Source: Panulirus ornatus (lineage: Eukaryota; Arthropoda; Malacostraca; Decapoda; Palinuridae). From it: 64,000 nt of DNA. Where the stretch lies: assembly GCF_036320965.1 (NCBI RefSeq), contig NC_092289.1, positions 23,527,778 through 23,591,777 of the forward strand, written 5' to 3'. Made by a program: the position numbers and the translations under genes. The notes under the pieces are model-generated. The model made no database searches. It saw only the letters and a program-made list of their open reading frames with translations, and was not told where the DNA came from. This document shows positions 11,320 through 22,957 of the stretch, piece after piece; within the stretch, counting starts at the first letter, position 1, and each line of letters begins with the position of its first letter.

Positions 11320-13080
11320 AAAGCTGTACAACAAGATATCTGGAGGGCATCGACCAACGCCCCGCCCCGGTCACTTCTCGCTATAATAATTAACACCGTC
11401 GCAGTAAAGCAATCATATGTACATACCTTCATTTATCTCTCTTATTCATGATGACGTGTGATATAAACTGGTTCAGTACGCTAACAATACATCTGACAAT
11501 AATACATAAACTGCCCTGGCGCTCTCACATTGCACCCAATTTATTGATGTCTCTACATCAGTAAAAAAAAAAAAAAAATGCATAGCATAGAACAGTTGTA
11601 CGTGCCAACGGCCATCTGAACTGCCCAATATGATATATGACAAGTTTTCATTATGTAAAAAGTTACTGACATTTTAGCCGCAAGGGAGCGAGGAGAGTGT
11701 AGGGAGGTGGCGTAGAAGTCTACCGTAACGTTCCAGGGACAGAGCCAAGTTGCTGTACACTCAGTACCACTTTACTTGAACAATCGCCACTATATCTATC
11801 TATCTATGAGGAACTGTACGTGGACCCAGGCAACACTGTAACCAGTGAGGGGGCACGGTACCCAGCTGACACATCCTACCTATGGAGGAGGCCTCAATGT
11901 CTCGGTTTCCCAGTGCAGGTACTACATGCTACGAGGACACTGACCAGTGATGACTGTGGTGGACACAGACGTACACAAACACACCGGGTCTTCAAGGTTC
12001 AACATCTACTTTACCCATCTAAAACCTTTTCCATGCAGACAATTAGAAAAAGGAGGGAATAAAGTGATCTATCATAATCTAGAGGAAGAAAATCCTGGCA
12101 GACCTGGTTCCCAGTCTGCATGCGAAAACAGTTGCCCACTACAGTCACGACAGGTTTGGAAGCTGTGTAATACGACTTATGGAAAGAAAAGGCGATGTAA
12201 GAAAACACAGCGTCAACATCCGGGGTCAAAAATTCTATATCACCTGTAGCTTTAGCAACACTACAGAATGTCCAGTGGAGAAATCTGACGTGTCTGAACC
12301 AAGTGCCTATAAGGTCTACAACTGCAGCAAAGATATGGCGGTTCCGTAAGTCTTCGGAGAACTGCCTCTAACAACCTGATTAACAGAACATGACAGTTTG
12401 ATACTAGACCCAACTGTGGGTGTAGAAAACGTCCCAAACCATCGTAAGATGCACTGAGAATGTTTCTGTTGGTGCAGGATATGATGGCGCTGGTGGCGGT
12501 GAGGGTATGTGTGTAGCAGCGGCTGCAGCAGTAGTGATGGCGAGGATCAAGGTAGCGCCAGGCAGCTGCCGTGGTGGGAAAGACGGCGACCCTGGCGGCG
12601 GAGGCGGTAACGATGACGACGGCGGCGACGGAAGCGGTCTTATGGTAGTGGTGGTGGAGGTGGTGGTGGAGATAATGGGGGAGGAGGTGGTGGTGGTGGT
12701 GGGGTTATCTGGTTGATGGTGTTGTGCTAGGCGTGTTGACCAAGTCGCTCATGTTACGGTGAATGGTGATGTTTTTGGTGTTACGGATGATGGGGACATT
12801 GGTTACGTTACTGTTGTTACTTTGGTGTTATGACTCGCTGGTGATGGCGGAGGTGAGAGTGAAGTTCAAGATGCTCTCTGGACTGCTGCTCAGCTGTCGC
12901 TGCTTCTGCTAAATGCAGTCCAGATCATTCCAGCTGACGGCGCTTCAACTTCAAGTTTCCTCATACGTTGTGGCGGAGGTGAGAGGGGCTCGCGCCTGCC
13001 CCAACCATGGCTACCTCGGATGACAGGTAAGAAGACGCCACCTGGTCTAAGAGGAAACAATGTAAAAGGAGTTCATCTGA
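11318..13080. other. No confident feature; GGT/GGC-rich at 12500-12720
   Basis: The block at 12.5-12.7 kb is built of degenerate GGT/GGC/GAT triplets, an old trinucleotide array. The rest is unrecognised. Confidence 0.4.
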
Positions 13081-13081
13081 C

Positions 13082-13250
13082 CTACTCAGGTGACTGCAGA
13101 CCCGACTCACACAGCGGGATGGGCACAGGTGGAGGGAACGACGGAAGAGAATTCCACAGCTTCACTGTTCTGGGAAAGGTGGTGTCATATTGGTCAATCT
13201 TCGTGAAGTTGGTCAACATAAAAAAGCCATGGGAAGCAGCTGGCAGACGC
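13082..13250 (-). mobile_element. Jockey-like LINE 3' fragment
   Basis: The minus strand encodes KIDQYDTTFPRTVKLWNSLP followed by SFPPPVPIPL. The FPRTVKLWNSLP block is the C-terminal signature of Jockey-like LINE proteins. Only about 40 residues are recognisable. Confidence 0.5.
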
Positions 13251-13423
13251 ACGCCGTGAGGAACAGGTCTTAAGGACCGGGACCCATGTGGACACCTTAC
13301 GAGAGCCACCTTCGTCCTTGTTATTGTGGTTGTTGTGGTTGTTGTTGTTAGTGAGGGCTGCGGTGACGGAATCCATGTTACTCTTGGTGGTGGCGCAACT
13401 GTGATCATCGATGTTCCTGTTGC

Positions 13424-13571
13424 AGGGGTTGTAGTTGTTGCAGGGGTTGTAGTTGTTGCAGGGGTTGTAGTTGTTGCAGGGGTTGTAGTTGTTGCAGGGG
13501 TTGTAGTTGTTGCAGGGGTTGTAGTTGTTGCAGGGGTTGTAGTTGTTGCAGGGGTTGTAGTTGTTGCCATA
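13424..13571. repeat. 18-bp minisatellite (8 units)
   Basis: Near-perfect tandem TTGCAGGGGTTGTAGTTG. Because 18 is a multiple of three, every frame stays open and gives repeats such as VAGVVV or YNPCNN; there is no sign that any is a real protein. Confidence 0.92.
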
Positions 13572-13819
13572 CCTTCTGTTGTTGGTGATGCAACCGCTGT
13601 CATCGTTGTTGGTGGTGGTGATGACGGAGGAGTTCATCATATACAGCGGTTGGAGGTGTTGTAAGTTCTGCCATGTTTGTTGTTGTTGTTGTTGTTGGTG
13701 CATGGTGGCGATGTAACCACTGATGAAGAGGTTGGTAACCATGGCAACCAGTGACGCCCACCCACCCTGATCACTGACTCTCTCATCAGACACATCCCAC
13801 GGCGCTTATCCCTACCAAC

Positions 13820-14043
13820 ACCGCCACCACCACTGCTACCACCATCACCACCACTACTACCACCATTACCACCACTACTACCACCATTACCACCACAGCT
13901 ACCACCATTACCACCACTACTACCACCATTACCACCACTGCTACCACCATTACCACCACAGCTACCACCATTACCACCACTACTACCACCATTCCCACCA
14001 CTGCTACCACCATTACCAGCCTTCCTAACACCATCACCACCAG
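13820..14043. repeat. 21-bp ACC-rich minisatellite with higher-order pattern
   Basis: Units of 21 bp (TACCACCATTACCACCACTAC) vary at their last four bases in the order CAGC, CTAC, CTGC, which repeats. This gives a 63-bp higher-order unit. The minus-strand GNGGSSG repeats are an artefact of the period. Confidence 0.88.
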
Positions 14044-14407
14044 TGGTAACGCTGGTGGAGGCCATCAGTCTCCTCGGTTACCTCTCGCTAAGCTTCTCGT
14101 TAAGTCTTCGCTGCCTTCCTTGTTAAGCTTTCGCTATGTGCCACTTTAAACTCTCGCAATCATCTTCGTTAACCTCTCGCTAAGCCTCCGTATCTCGTTA
14201 AACCCGTCTTACGTTCGTCGTTAAGCGACTGTAACTGAAAGCAAAGTACAACAGATACGCTAAACACTGCACATTGAAGGAAACACAACAAAACAATAGA
14301 ACACAAACCACTAAAAAGGGGTAAAATATTAACTACAACAAACTTGCAAAAGAAACACAAACATACGCCAAACCTAACAAGCAGATACATACAACATAAA
14401 CGAACAT

Positions 14408-14410
<3 letters not shown>

Positions 14411-14455
<45 letters not shown>
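14411..14455. repeat. (AC)n microsatellite
   Basis: About 22 AC units in a wider stretch of AACACA-rich sequence (14240-14720). Confidence 0.95.
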
Positions 14456-14458
<3 letters not shown>

Positions 14459-14780
14459 CAAACAATGTGACATAAATCAAACACATAAAAGCCATACTCA
14501 GTAGAAAGAACCACGTGTAGTAATCAGAAACACACCCATACAAAATCAAACATAAGACATTCAAGCCGGCTGCAACAAACACCAAACCAAACACATAAGA
14601 AAAGCACTTATAGAACAACACAAACACAGTCATCAACAAAACAGAAACAAACACCAAAACGAAACCAAACACAGGAAAATGAGGCCCGCTGAGCAAACAG
14701 GAACCCACATCAAACAAAACGAGTTATAAGCGATAAGACTGTGATCTTTCCCAAGTGCTCCTCCAGCACACCAAGACCAG

Positions 14781-14781
<1 letters not shown>

Positions 14782-14839
<58 letters not shown>
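14782..14839. repeat. (GT)n microsatellite
   Basis: About 29 GT units, opposite in sense to the (AC)n array 330 bases before. Confidence 0.96.
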
Positions 14840-14841
<2 letters not shown>

Positions 14842-15439
14842 CCTGGAGAACTACACCAACATTGGTGGTGATGGCGGTCTGCGCATCTCCTGCCTATCGC
14901 CTCCTCCCTACCGCATCTTACACCGACCACAACTCACAAAATAACACACTCCTCATTAAACGAGATACAGACGATGCCCCTTCTCCTTACTCCTCCTCCT
15001 GTGTCTTCCTTGCCGGCTCAAGCCTTGGCATAAACCCTCCAGAAGGCCGCAGTGATGAGTACCTAACGCTGCTGACTGCTGCCTCCTTAACCCCAAAAGT
15101 CAGCGAGGACCAAGGCCTCCTGCCTGCCTACTTTACATACCATCATTACTTTTCAAATATACTTTACATAATACACACCAAATGGTACGTTCCATATTAA
15201 AGACTTTCTCCCCATCCCAAAGATATGTAAATTACTTATCAAATAACAATTACACAACAGCTACGTTAAAAGTCGTATACGACCCTGAGAGACAGACTTA
15301 CGTCATGACGCAGACTCTGATATACGACGACGTCACACACTTCGTCCTCCTTCACGTCACGCAACAGACATGTCTCCCTCCCTGACTTCTCATGCGGACA
15401 AAGATGCAGATCGTCATGAGATTAAATGAGAGAGCGAAC

Positions 15440-15680
15440 CATCAACCCGAGGGGGGGACCACGTCGGTCGGGGGTTCAGCTGCAATACCGTGGTAACGGA
15501 GTTGTGTAATGCGTGGGCGGAGCGACCTCACGCAGGACGCATCCGTCTGGCTGTTGCCCAACGTGCTCGTCTCCGGCAGGGTCCGACAGCCCGCGTCACG
15601 GCTCCCGCCCCCTCCGTCACACCTCTTGCGTCACCACCGCCACCGGTGCCAGGGAGTCAGATATACAACTAACCCAACAT
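15440..15680. other. GC-rich segment, unclear
   Basis: A GC-rich stretch with CGTGCTCGTCTCCGGCAG, which could be a plus-strand acceptor, and an open frame to 15761. No family is recognisable; a repeat origin is equally likely. Confidence 0.18.
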
Positions 15681-15764
15681 AAGACAACCAGTAGAAAACA
15701 TCAAGTAACAGCGACCAAGACAATCACAAAGATAAACACAGACTTGGGCATATCTCGGTGAGGT

Positions 15765-16200
15765 AGACCAAATCTGGTTCAGTTTAATGTCTCCAAGACC
15801 TAGTTTCTGCCCGTCTCTCTATCGAAAATTCCTCACAACTTTCCTCGCTCCTTCGAAGGTTCTGTAATTCCATTTCTTAATGAGCATACTTAGTATTACT
15901 GTAATATCCACTCTAACTTGGAAACCCAACATTACGAAAAAAGCAAAGTCCGCCTCTTTCAAACTGTGAGTCCTGTTTTGATGTCGAAATTTCTCTTCTT
16001 CCAAACAGTTGGTCTGCTGATACAAAGGATTGATCCGTTCATGTATGGAGTACTGCTCTCACATCTCGGGCGGTTCCAGGTCTGTATCATTACTTGACAG
16101 AGTTCAACCTCCCAGTTAAATCCGACCCATTTGCCCTTCGCCGCAATGCTGATTCACTTTTTCCCTCTTATATAGGTATTAGTTTGGATTTTGCTCCCGA
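15765..16200 (+). mobile_element. Degraded Jockey-like LINE, C-terminal region
   Basis: Across shifting frames the plus strand reads SLYRKFLTTF, then STLTWKPNITKKAKSASFKL, then YKGLIRSCMEYCSHISGGSR and SVSLLDRVQ. This is the post-RT region of Jockey-like elements, where LTWKPHI...AKSASKKLGVLFR and GLIRPCMEYCSHIWGGS are usual. Several stops make it a fossil. Its 3' end seems to resume at 17215-17340 after about 1 kb of other repeats. Confidence 0.75.
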
Positions 16201-16455
16201 GAGCTGGCTGCTGAGTCACAGTGATAGATAAAGAGGCCATAAATCTAACATGAAAGAGAGAAGAGTAAAGAGTGATTTGATGATGTATCCAGGTAATGTG
16301 TTAAAGTAGTGGATAAATAGAATAAACCGAACACTGACGCTGCTAACACAAATAACATTTAGGTGTTTAAGATGTTTTATGATAGTTCCAGAGATGGGCC
16401 CCAGGAGTGAAGAAATACCTTCTCGCGCCTAACAAATGGCTAATTACCCATACAA
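16200..16455 (+). mobile_element. L2-like LINE 3' tail inside a Jockey-like copy
   Basis: A decayed coding end is followed by GAGATGGGCCCCAGGAGT and AAATGGCTAATTACCC, matching the GGGCCCCACGA...AATTAGGTAATCAC tail at 27.55 kb. It lies between the two Jockey-like pieces, which suggests later insertion. Confidence 0.5.
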
Positions 16456-16889
16456 AGAGTGAACTATCCTCTACACAAGTTACAACTGCCATACACAGTC
16501 ACACAGACAGACAGCCACCGTACCAGAGAACAACCTAAAACACAGCCGCCACCCAACAGACGGCCATCCCTAAGGTGAAGAAAATTCCAGAGCAATTCAG
16601 ACAGACACAGTGACAGACAGGCGGACAAAGGACCACACACAGGCAGAGAGACAGTCACCTTTTATATTAACTAACGCAGACGAGCCGTCCATCCACCCAG
16701 CCAGACACAGACAAACACACAGACAGGCAGCAGACAGGCAAAATACAAGGACGGCACTCGTCGCGGATAAGACTGAAAGGTCAGCAAAAGGTCTGGTAGG
16801 TGGAGCCTGCGTCACACCACACACGCACCGATAACGTTCCACCACCACCAGCCAGCCAGCCAGCCTGCCTCGTACTGGCCACGATTTAA

Positions 16890-17185
16890 CACGTCAATAC
16901 ATGGACCAACCGTGGTGCACAGCCCTCTGTAATGCATGGAGGACGGCTCTGTAACAGTCTGTGGGACATGAGGACGGCTCTTTACCACAATGGGAAAGCT
17001 CTGCAAAAGTCTGCAATACATGAGATAGCTTTAAGGCGGCCTGTAATTCAAGGGAACAGCTGTAGCAACATGCAATACATAAGGAAAGTTCTACAGTAGC
17101 CTGTAATATGTTTGATCGGTTCTGTAATGGTTCACTTGTACATGGGGATGGCTCTGTTGTAGTCTGCAGTAGAGATTCTACGACC
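16890..17185. repeat. Degenerate minisatellite, about 45 bp
   Basis: Loose units with GGACGGCTCTGTAACAGTCT and TGCAATACATGAG recur. It sits between the two Jockey-like pieces. Confidence 0.55.
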
Positions 17186-17214
17186 TGCTGCCACACAAGA
17201 TCAGTATGGCACCT

Positions 17215-17340
17215 CAGAAGCAAAACGATGTGATTCCTGTCGCTACACCGCTAAGCTGTGGAACTCTTTACCTTCTCATGTCTTTCCCACCTTCAGCGAC
17301 CTGACTCTTTTTAACATTCAGGTTTTCCTCTTCTAAATTT
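17215..17340 (+). mobile_element. 3' end of the Jockey-like LINE (LWNSLPSHVFP block)
   Basis: The plus strand encodes DSCRYTAKLWNSLPSHVFPT then FSDLTLFNIQVFLF. This is the terminal block of Jockey-like ORF2 proteins (LWNSLPxxVFP...L..FK). It is in the right orientation and order to be the end of the copy at 15.8-16.2 kb, with an L2-like tail and a minisatellite between them. Confidence 0.65.
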
Positions 17341-17529
17341 TCTTCTTCTCTCCTCACTTCTTTCTCTATTTGAATCTTTTAACTTCATAAAAAGCCTGGC
17401 TTAGATGGGAGTTTTTTTTCGTAACCGTAACCAGAGCCTGATTTAAATATAAAAATATTAGACCATACAGGAACATACTTGAAAGCATTTTGAAAGAGAA
17501 GGGAACCTGACAAAGAAGTATACATGCAC

Positions 17530-17725
17530 GAGGCAGTATACCTGACACTTACGTATACTTTGACAGGGCACTCAAGTGCACTTTGACAGGGCAGCACACC
17601 TTACATTCAAGTATACTTGACAGGGTACACCTGGCGCTCAACTATACTTGACAGGGTACACCTGGCGCTCAAGTATATCTTGACAAGACAGCAAAACTGG
17701 TTCTCAAGTGTACTTGACAGGGAGA
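17530..17725. repeat. Degenerate minisatellite, about 31 bp
   Basis: Units built on CTCAAGTATACTTGACAGGG and TACACCTGGCG. Confidence 0.65.
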
Positions 17726-17859
17726 CATGCTTTACCGAGTCTCGCATATGATACCAGCCACATACCTGACACATATCTGAGACAGCGGCACACTTCACAC
17801 ACTGACGCAAACTTGGCAATCCCACACACACGTTTCCCACTGCATCATAACTAACACTG

Positions 17860-18110
17860 CGTCATGCATGATATGAGGCAGTGACCCGAGGCCCAGCACC
17901 GTGTCATGCATGATATGAGGCAGTGACCCGAGGCCCAGCACCGTATCATGCATGATATGAGGCAGTGACCCGAGGCCCAGCACCGTGTCATCCAAGACAT
18001 GAGGCCTAGCACTGGGTCATGCAGGACATGAGGCAGTGGCCTAAGACCCAGCACTGGGTCATGCAGGACATGAAGCTAAGGTGAGGCAGTGACCTGAGAC
18101 CCAGACACCA
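17860..18110. repeat. 42-bp minisatellite
   Basis: Three close copies of a 42-bp unit (TCATGCATGATATGAGGCAG, TGACCCGAGGCCCAGCACCG) are followed by three diverged ones with TCATGCAGGACATGAGGC. Confidence 0.88.
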
Positions 18111-18195
18111 GCAGGTGGCGCAACTCGACCCTGATAGATAAGTTATCTTGGACATAACAGCTTGGGTGAAGGTTAGTCTGTCTGCCATTCTCACG

Positions 18196-18490
18196 ACAAC
18201 ACAACCCCCATCTCACAAACAACAACCAGACACAACACAACCACCATCCCACAAACAACAACCAGACACAACACAACAACCAGACACACCACAACCACCA
18301 TCTCACAAACAACAGCCAAACACAACAACCAGAGACAACACAACCACCATCTCACAAACAACAACCAGACACAACACATCCACCATCCCACAGACCACAA
18401 CACAACACCACCCTACAGACAACAACCAGACATAACACAACACCACCTCACAGACAACAACCAGAAACAACACAACCAGCACAACCAGCA
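18196..18490. repeat. CA-rich minisatellite
   Basis: Variable-length units made of ACAACCAGACACAACACAAC and CACCATCTCACAAACAACA. Long minus-strand frames rich in Val, Leu and Cys are artefacts. Confidence 0.75.
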
Positions 18491-18683
18491 CCGACCGCCG
18501 TGATATTCTCGCAGCGAGCGAGGCCCAGCATCACATACATACCCCTCCTAGCCAGACAGACACATACCCCCTCTATGCCACCTTGCTGCTTGCTCTGCTC
18601 TTAATAAAATTGGTGGAAATTGCCTCAGATCTGCCGGTGAGAACAAGCCATTTGGATATCGTGGTTAACGTAACGAGGAAATG

Positions 18684-18685
<2 letters not shown>

Positions 18686-18757
<72 letters not shown>
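18686..18757. repeat. (CT)n microsatellite
   Basis: About 36 CT units. Confidence 0.97.
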
Positions 18758-18759
<2 letters not shown>

Positions 18760-19090
18760 AGCACTCTCTCCGTCATCCTGCGGACTCCCCACATTCCTGC
18801 CGAAGGGCGCCCACCCGCTCAGGTTACAAAGCCTTCAACGATCATCATCAAATACTCGCCATTGAACGAGTTGGCCGTCTTCAGCCCGCGCTGCGCACCG
18901 CTGCCCCGCCGCTCTGGGAGGACTGCAGAAGCAGCACCCCCCCCCCTCCCCTCCCCACGGAGTACCGCTGCAAGCACCCCAGGGCTTACACCACCGGGGG
19001 AGGCTTCGGAACAGCAGCGCAAGAAAGCCTCTGGGGGTTCAATTACCTTCCGCGTTATTTTCGCCCGTCATGCAATGGCCCGGCCAAACC
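18760..19090. other. GC-rich segment between (CT)n and (GT)n, unclear
   Basis: This 330-base block is GC-rich and open in one plus frame (SGYKAFNDHHQILAIERVGR and onward), but both ends of that frame are microsatellites. I see no convincing splice sites. It could be a diverged exon or a repeat. Confidence 0.2.
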
Positions 19091-19092
19091 TT

Positions 19093-19141
<49 letters not shown>
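19093..19141. repeat. (GT)n microsatellite
   Basis: About 24 GT units. Confidence 0.96.
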
Positions 19142-19146
<5 letters not shown>

Positions 19147-19941
19147 GTCGCATACAAGGTATTCTAACTACAGTGCCGGATATTCTACTGCATCTCGTGT
19201 CATGAGAAGAGGCCGTTAGCTGGCCACAGCGGATACATAAGTTACCGACCCGACGGTACGCAGCTTAGCTCAACAAAATTTGTTGAAAATCTATTGGCAA
19301 CAAAGGCGGCGAGCCACAGTCAGCTGGTTTATGCCGGATCCTGAACAAGACATTTCTGGTGTATTGTGCCAGCAACTGCTCTACTGTGGCTACATCCTGA
19401 GAAGGTGTTAACCAGGAGTCCTGATAGGCTGGGGATGACTGAGGGCTAGTGTGCCTATCGTGTCGTCTGGGACTCCCATGATAACGATATGTGTCCTACG
19501 CAGTACGACCCTCTCCTACAGCTGTCTGCTGACTGTATTAATAAGGTTATATCAACCTTAGGGGGAAATAGCAGTAGGTCAAGGATGTATGACATACAAC
19601 CAGAGGAGATCCCGCTCTGGACCAGTTACGGTGAGTGCCAGTCTAGGAGAAGGTCAAGACCGAAAAAGGATAAAAGCCCACTACAAGCAGGATGACCCAC
19701 TGTGTACAGACAGCAGCTGGTCGAGCATCCTGCAGGTCGGCTGGCGGCCGGCAGGGGAGGAAGGGTAAGCAGGCTTAAGGAAAACTGTGACAAAAGATGT
19801 GTGTCCACTTCCGCCACACAGCCGCAGCCCGCTGTCACATCTCTCGCAGCACACGACAAAACCTAGACTGACTGATGACCAGTTGGCGGCACCTACAGCT
19901 TAGACGACCAACAGTACGGCTCAAGTGAGGTATTTACGTGT

Positions 19942-19956
19942 TTGTTTGTTTGTGTT

Positions 19957-20000
<44 letters not shown>
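19942..20000. repeat. (GTTT/GT)n microsatellite
   Basis: GTTT units grade into about 18 GT units. Confidence 0.93.
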
Positions 20001-20582
20001 CCAGTATAACAACAGCGTGTATCTAGAAAACATGGTGCCATTTCCCTGGTCTGATGCCACAGACACCTGGGGTACAATAAGTGGGGTTGCTGTTAAATTT
20101 CTGTGGGGTGAAGACCTGTGGGTAAACCAGAGCGCCTGGACCCGTTTTCTACGAGCGCGATGGACAACCGTAAATATTCCGAGTTACACAAGTATCACGT
20201 CCCAGTGACATCACGTGATGCTTTCGTTCTGTACGGTCACTACACAAGACGCCACTGAGACAGGTAAATAATACCACACTGAAGCATGACGCTCGGCATC
20301 ACTAACTATCCATACTGGTTGTTTGACGTAAAACATCGTTTTCTTTTAGCTTAATATATCTTATAACGAAAACATAGGTTTCTAGCAGCTTCCTCGAAAG
20401 GCTTTTACTTTCTGTGAGCATCAACAACACTGGTGTGGTGTTCCATGGACCACTCAAGGTGAAGCCCATTTGCCATGTATAGGCCCGTCTATATGGCCAC
20501 ATCTTGGGCTAACTTAGGACAACTGCCTTGCCTCTTGTATGATTTACGTATGACCTCTCACACTTACACACGAAGCAGAGGC

Positions 20583-20584
<2 letters not shown>

Positions 20585-20617
<33 letters not shown>
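20585..20617. repeat. (GT)n microsatellite
   Basis: About 16 GT units. Confidence 0.94.
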
Positions 20618-21004
20618 CGTTACCAGGATCAATTACCAAACCTGTTGAGCCTCGGGCCAGCTTACGGACGACATGAACTCAACAAACTAGTGCCAGTGTT
20701 TCCCAGAAGCCACACTATCGACGGAATCTGAATCTTTGGGTTTTTTCTCTTTCTGTCCACGTTTGACAGCTATACGTCTCGATGACCAGCGCACGTCGTG
20801 ACCAAGGGTAAGGACACACACCAGGGACGATACGCATAGGAAAATAACCCGAGCAGGCAGAGAAGACGTGTTCCTCAACTCCATCTTACGGTCAACCGTA
20901 ACCTGATCAATTCTGCACTTTTTTAACATTCATTTCTCTGATGTTAACTCGTGCCCGTCATGTGACATGCAGCTTCATCTCAACCATCACGTGGCGTGTG
21001 ACAG

Positions 21005-21247
21005 GCGCACAACGTCGCTAAAGTCAACCAACGCGTGTGTCATGAGCACGACGCTCATGCCAACCATGGCGATTGTCGTGCGACATGCGCAGGGCACCTC
21101 TCATGCCCAACCGCTGGCAACACTGATGCAGCTCAGGGAAAACAGTACTTTGAGGGAGTGGTTGGCAACCCTGCTCCTCAGGCTCATGACAATGGGAGGA
21201 ATTTTGATGATGTGTTGCGCACAATAGCTAATCAATGGCTGCTCTGA
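21005..21247 (+). other. Open stretch of unclear status
   Basis: After TGTGACAG at 20997-21004 the plus strand is open to a TGA near 21247, about 80 codons, including CHEHDAHANHGDC, GHLSCPTAG and FDDVLRTIANQWLL. The His/Cys-rich wording and a possible acceptor are suggestive. I recognise no family, there is no donor or poly(A) signal I trust, and a second frame is nearly as long. It may be a decayed mobile-element ORF. Confidence 0.2.
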
Positions 21248-21654
21248 ACCAGGAAGTGGTAGACCTGGTCTGCCCACACTGCACCCTAACTATTATATAA
21301 TCCCCCTTCCCCCCAAAAAAAAAGTACAGAAAAACAACTCATTCAGGTTCTGAATACTCTTAAAATCTATAATCATGAAGTTATCTCAGCGAAATGTAAT
21401 CATATTTAGAGGAAAAATAAGATACCACCCGAGTAATAACATATCACAGTTTTCACTAACCCCCTGAGCATCATGACACGACCCTTGAGCACCTTGGGCA
21501 TAATTGCGTGACATTTGACCTGACCTCTATACGTCAAGGTAGCAGCCAAATCAACTTAGCCAGGTGTGGTACCGTCGTTTCCCGAGAGCAGTAGAGTGTA
21601 AACTTGGAAATATCATAAACAGGATTGACTGACCTCGGGTAACACATAATATAT

Positions 21655-21840
21655 TGACAACAAGACGAGATTGAAAACGGAAAACATGGTAGATGCTGAA
21701 AACACGGGACACAAGCAAGAAACTGAAAACGGCGAACAAGAAGAAACATTAACCGGGAAACTGGTTCAAGACTGAAAATGGAACACGAGGAAGAATATTA
21801 AAACGGGAAACAGGTGACACTGAAAACGGAAAAAGAGGGC
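21655..21840. repeat. Degenerate GAAAACGGAAAAC repeat
   Basis: Loose units built on CTGAAAACGGAAAACA and GGGAAACAGG. Confidence 0.45.
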
Positions 21841-22065
21841 ATAGAATGAAGACTCATTCTTATCATAGACGGGCAATTGTCCTCACTCTTGCCAGAGGAA
21901 AGGCGAGGATAAATGATGAATAACCCTGATGACAAAAGCCAGCGGACGGAAAGGAGTACAGCGTTATCGGGGACTTCCTCACGCTTCGAGGATCCTGCCT
22001 TACCCTGCTCTCTTGGAGCGCAGCTTAGAAGCTTCACGAGCCCCATGAAGGGAGGCCTAGAGTCA

Positions 22066-22164
<99 letters not shown>

Positions 22165-22202
22165 TAATAATAATAATAATAATAATAACAATAACAACAA
22201 CA
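22066..22202. repeat. (AAT)n microsatellite
   Basis: About 43 AAT-type units in three blocks broken by AAAAT; the end grades into AAC. Confidence 0.96.
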
Positions 22203-22711
22203 ATACGAGTTTAACGTTGAGGGTAAAGTATTTCATTCATCACTTGAAAAATTCCACAATAAATATATAATAAGAGGACTGGTGTACCCACAGTCGGGTA
22301 TGCCATGTAATAATGCTCCTGGGTGACTACGAGCGTAATCAATCATTTTCGTTCCAATGCGAATCAAAACCAGATTTTGGCGGTGACGAACCAGTTAAGG
22401 ATGATTGTCTTCACAACAAACAATAAATGGTGACTTAAAAAAAAAAAAAACGTGTAACGGAAGGAAATAACGGCACAAAATCAATTTGTGTTTCAATTCA
22501 ACTTTCCAGGGAGCAAAACATGTATGAATATGAGAGGAATTCTCTCACACAAACCACTTATTTCATAAGTTTTCTTACTCTAATCCTACTGTTGGCCTCC
22601 TCGGTAATGTCATATCATTTCAGGTACTAACGAGGCTTTGCCTGTAAAGTAGCGTAAACAATTACCATGCAATGTTAGAGAATAATTACGAACACTAATA
22701 CTGTGAAATAC

Positions 22712-22712
<1 letters not shown>

Positions 22713-22782
<70 letters not shown>
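22713..22782. repeat. (CT)n microsatellite
   Basis: About 35 CT units. Confidence 0.97.
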
Positions 22783-22787
<5 letters not shown>

Positions 22788-22910
22788 TAATATCGAATTG
22801 TGTCGAATAAAAAGATTGCCTTAATCTACAAACCTTTTACTACAAACATGATATATTCAAGTTACTGCACAATCTCTGTTACCTATGAGGGTCTCGCTCA
22901 ATGGCTTTGG

Positions 22911-22913
<3 letters not shown>

Positions 22914-22951
<38 letters not shown>
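22914..22951. repeat. (AC)n microsatellite
   Basis: About 19 AC units. Confidence 0.95.

Positions 22952-22957
<6 letters not shown>

Larger units (their letters stand above)
14044..15440. other. No gene; AACACA-rich and two dinucleotide arrays
   Basis: 14.08-14.22 kb has loose CTCGCTAAGC / TCGTTAA recurrences; 14.24-14.72 kb is AACACA-rich. No exon seen. Confidence 0.4.
19150..21000. other. No confident gene
   Basis: Frames at 19.49-19.70 kb and 20.0-20.21 kb are open, the latter after TTCCAG at 20006, but no family or donor supports them. Confidence 0.35.

Noticed and set aside
13082..13793. Long minus-strand frames rich in Asn, Pro and Thr (up to about 200 codons)
   Set aside because: They are read-through of the 18-bp and (GTT)n arrays, whose period is a multiple of three; no splice or start context.
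13637..14065. Gly/Ser-rich minus-strand frame resembling a silk or glycine-rich protein
   Set aside because: Produced by the 21-bp ACC minisatellite; all frames are open and there is no signal peptide.
14169..14717. Hydrophobic minus-strand frame of about 180 codons resembling a membrane protein
   Set aside because: It spans an (AC)n array and AACACA-rich sequence, which reads as Val/Leu/Phe/Cys on the minus strand; composition artefact.
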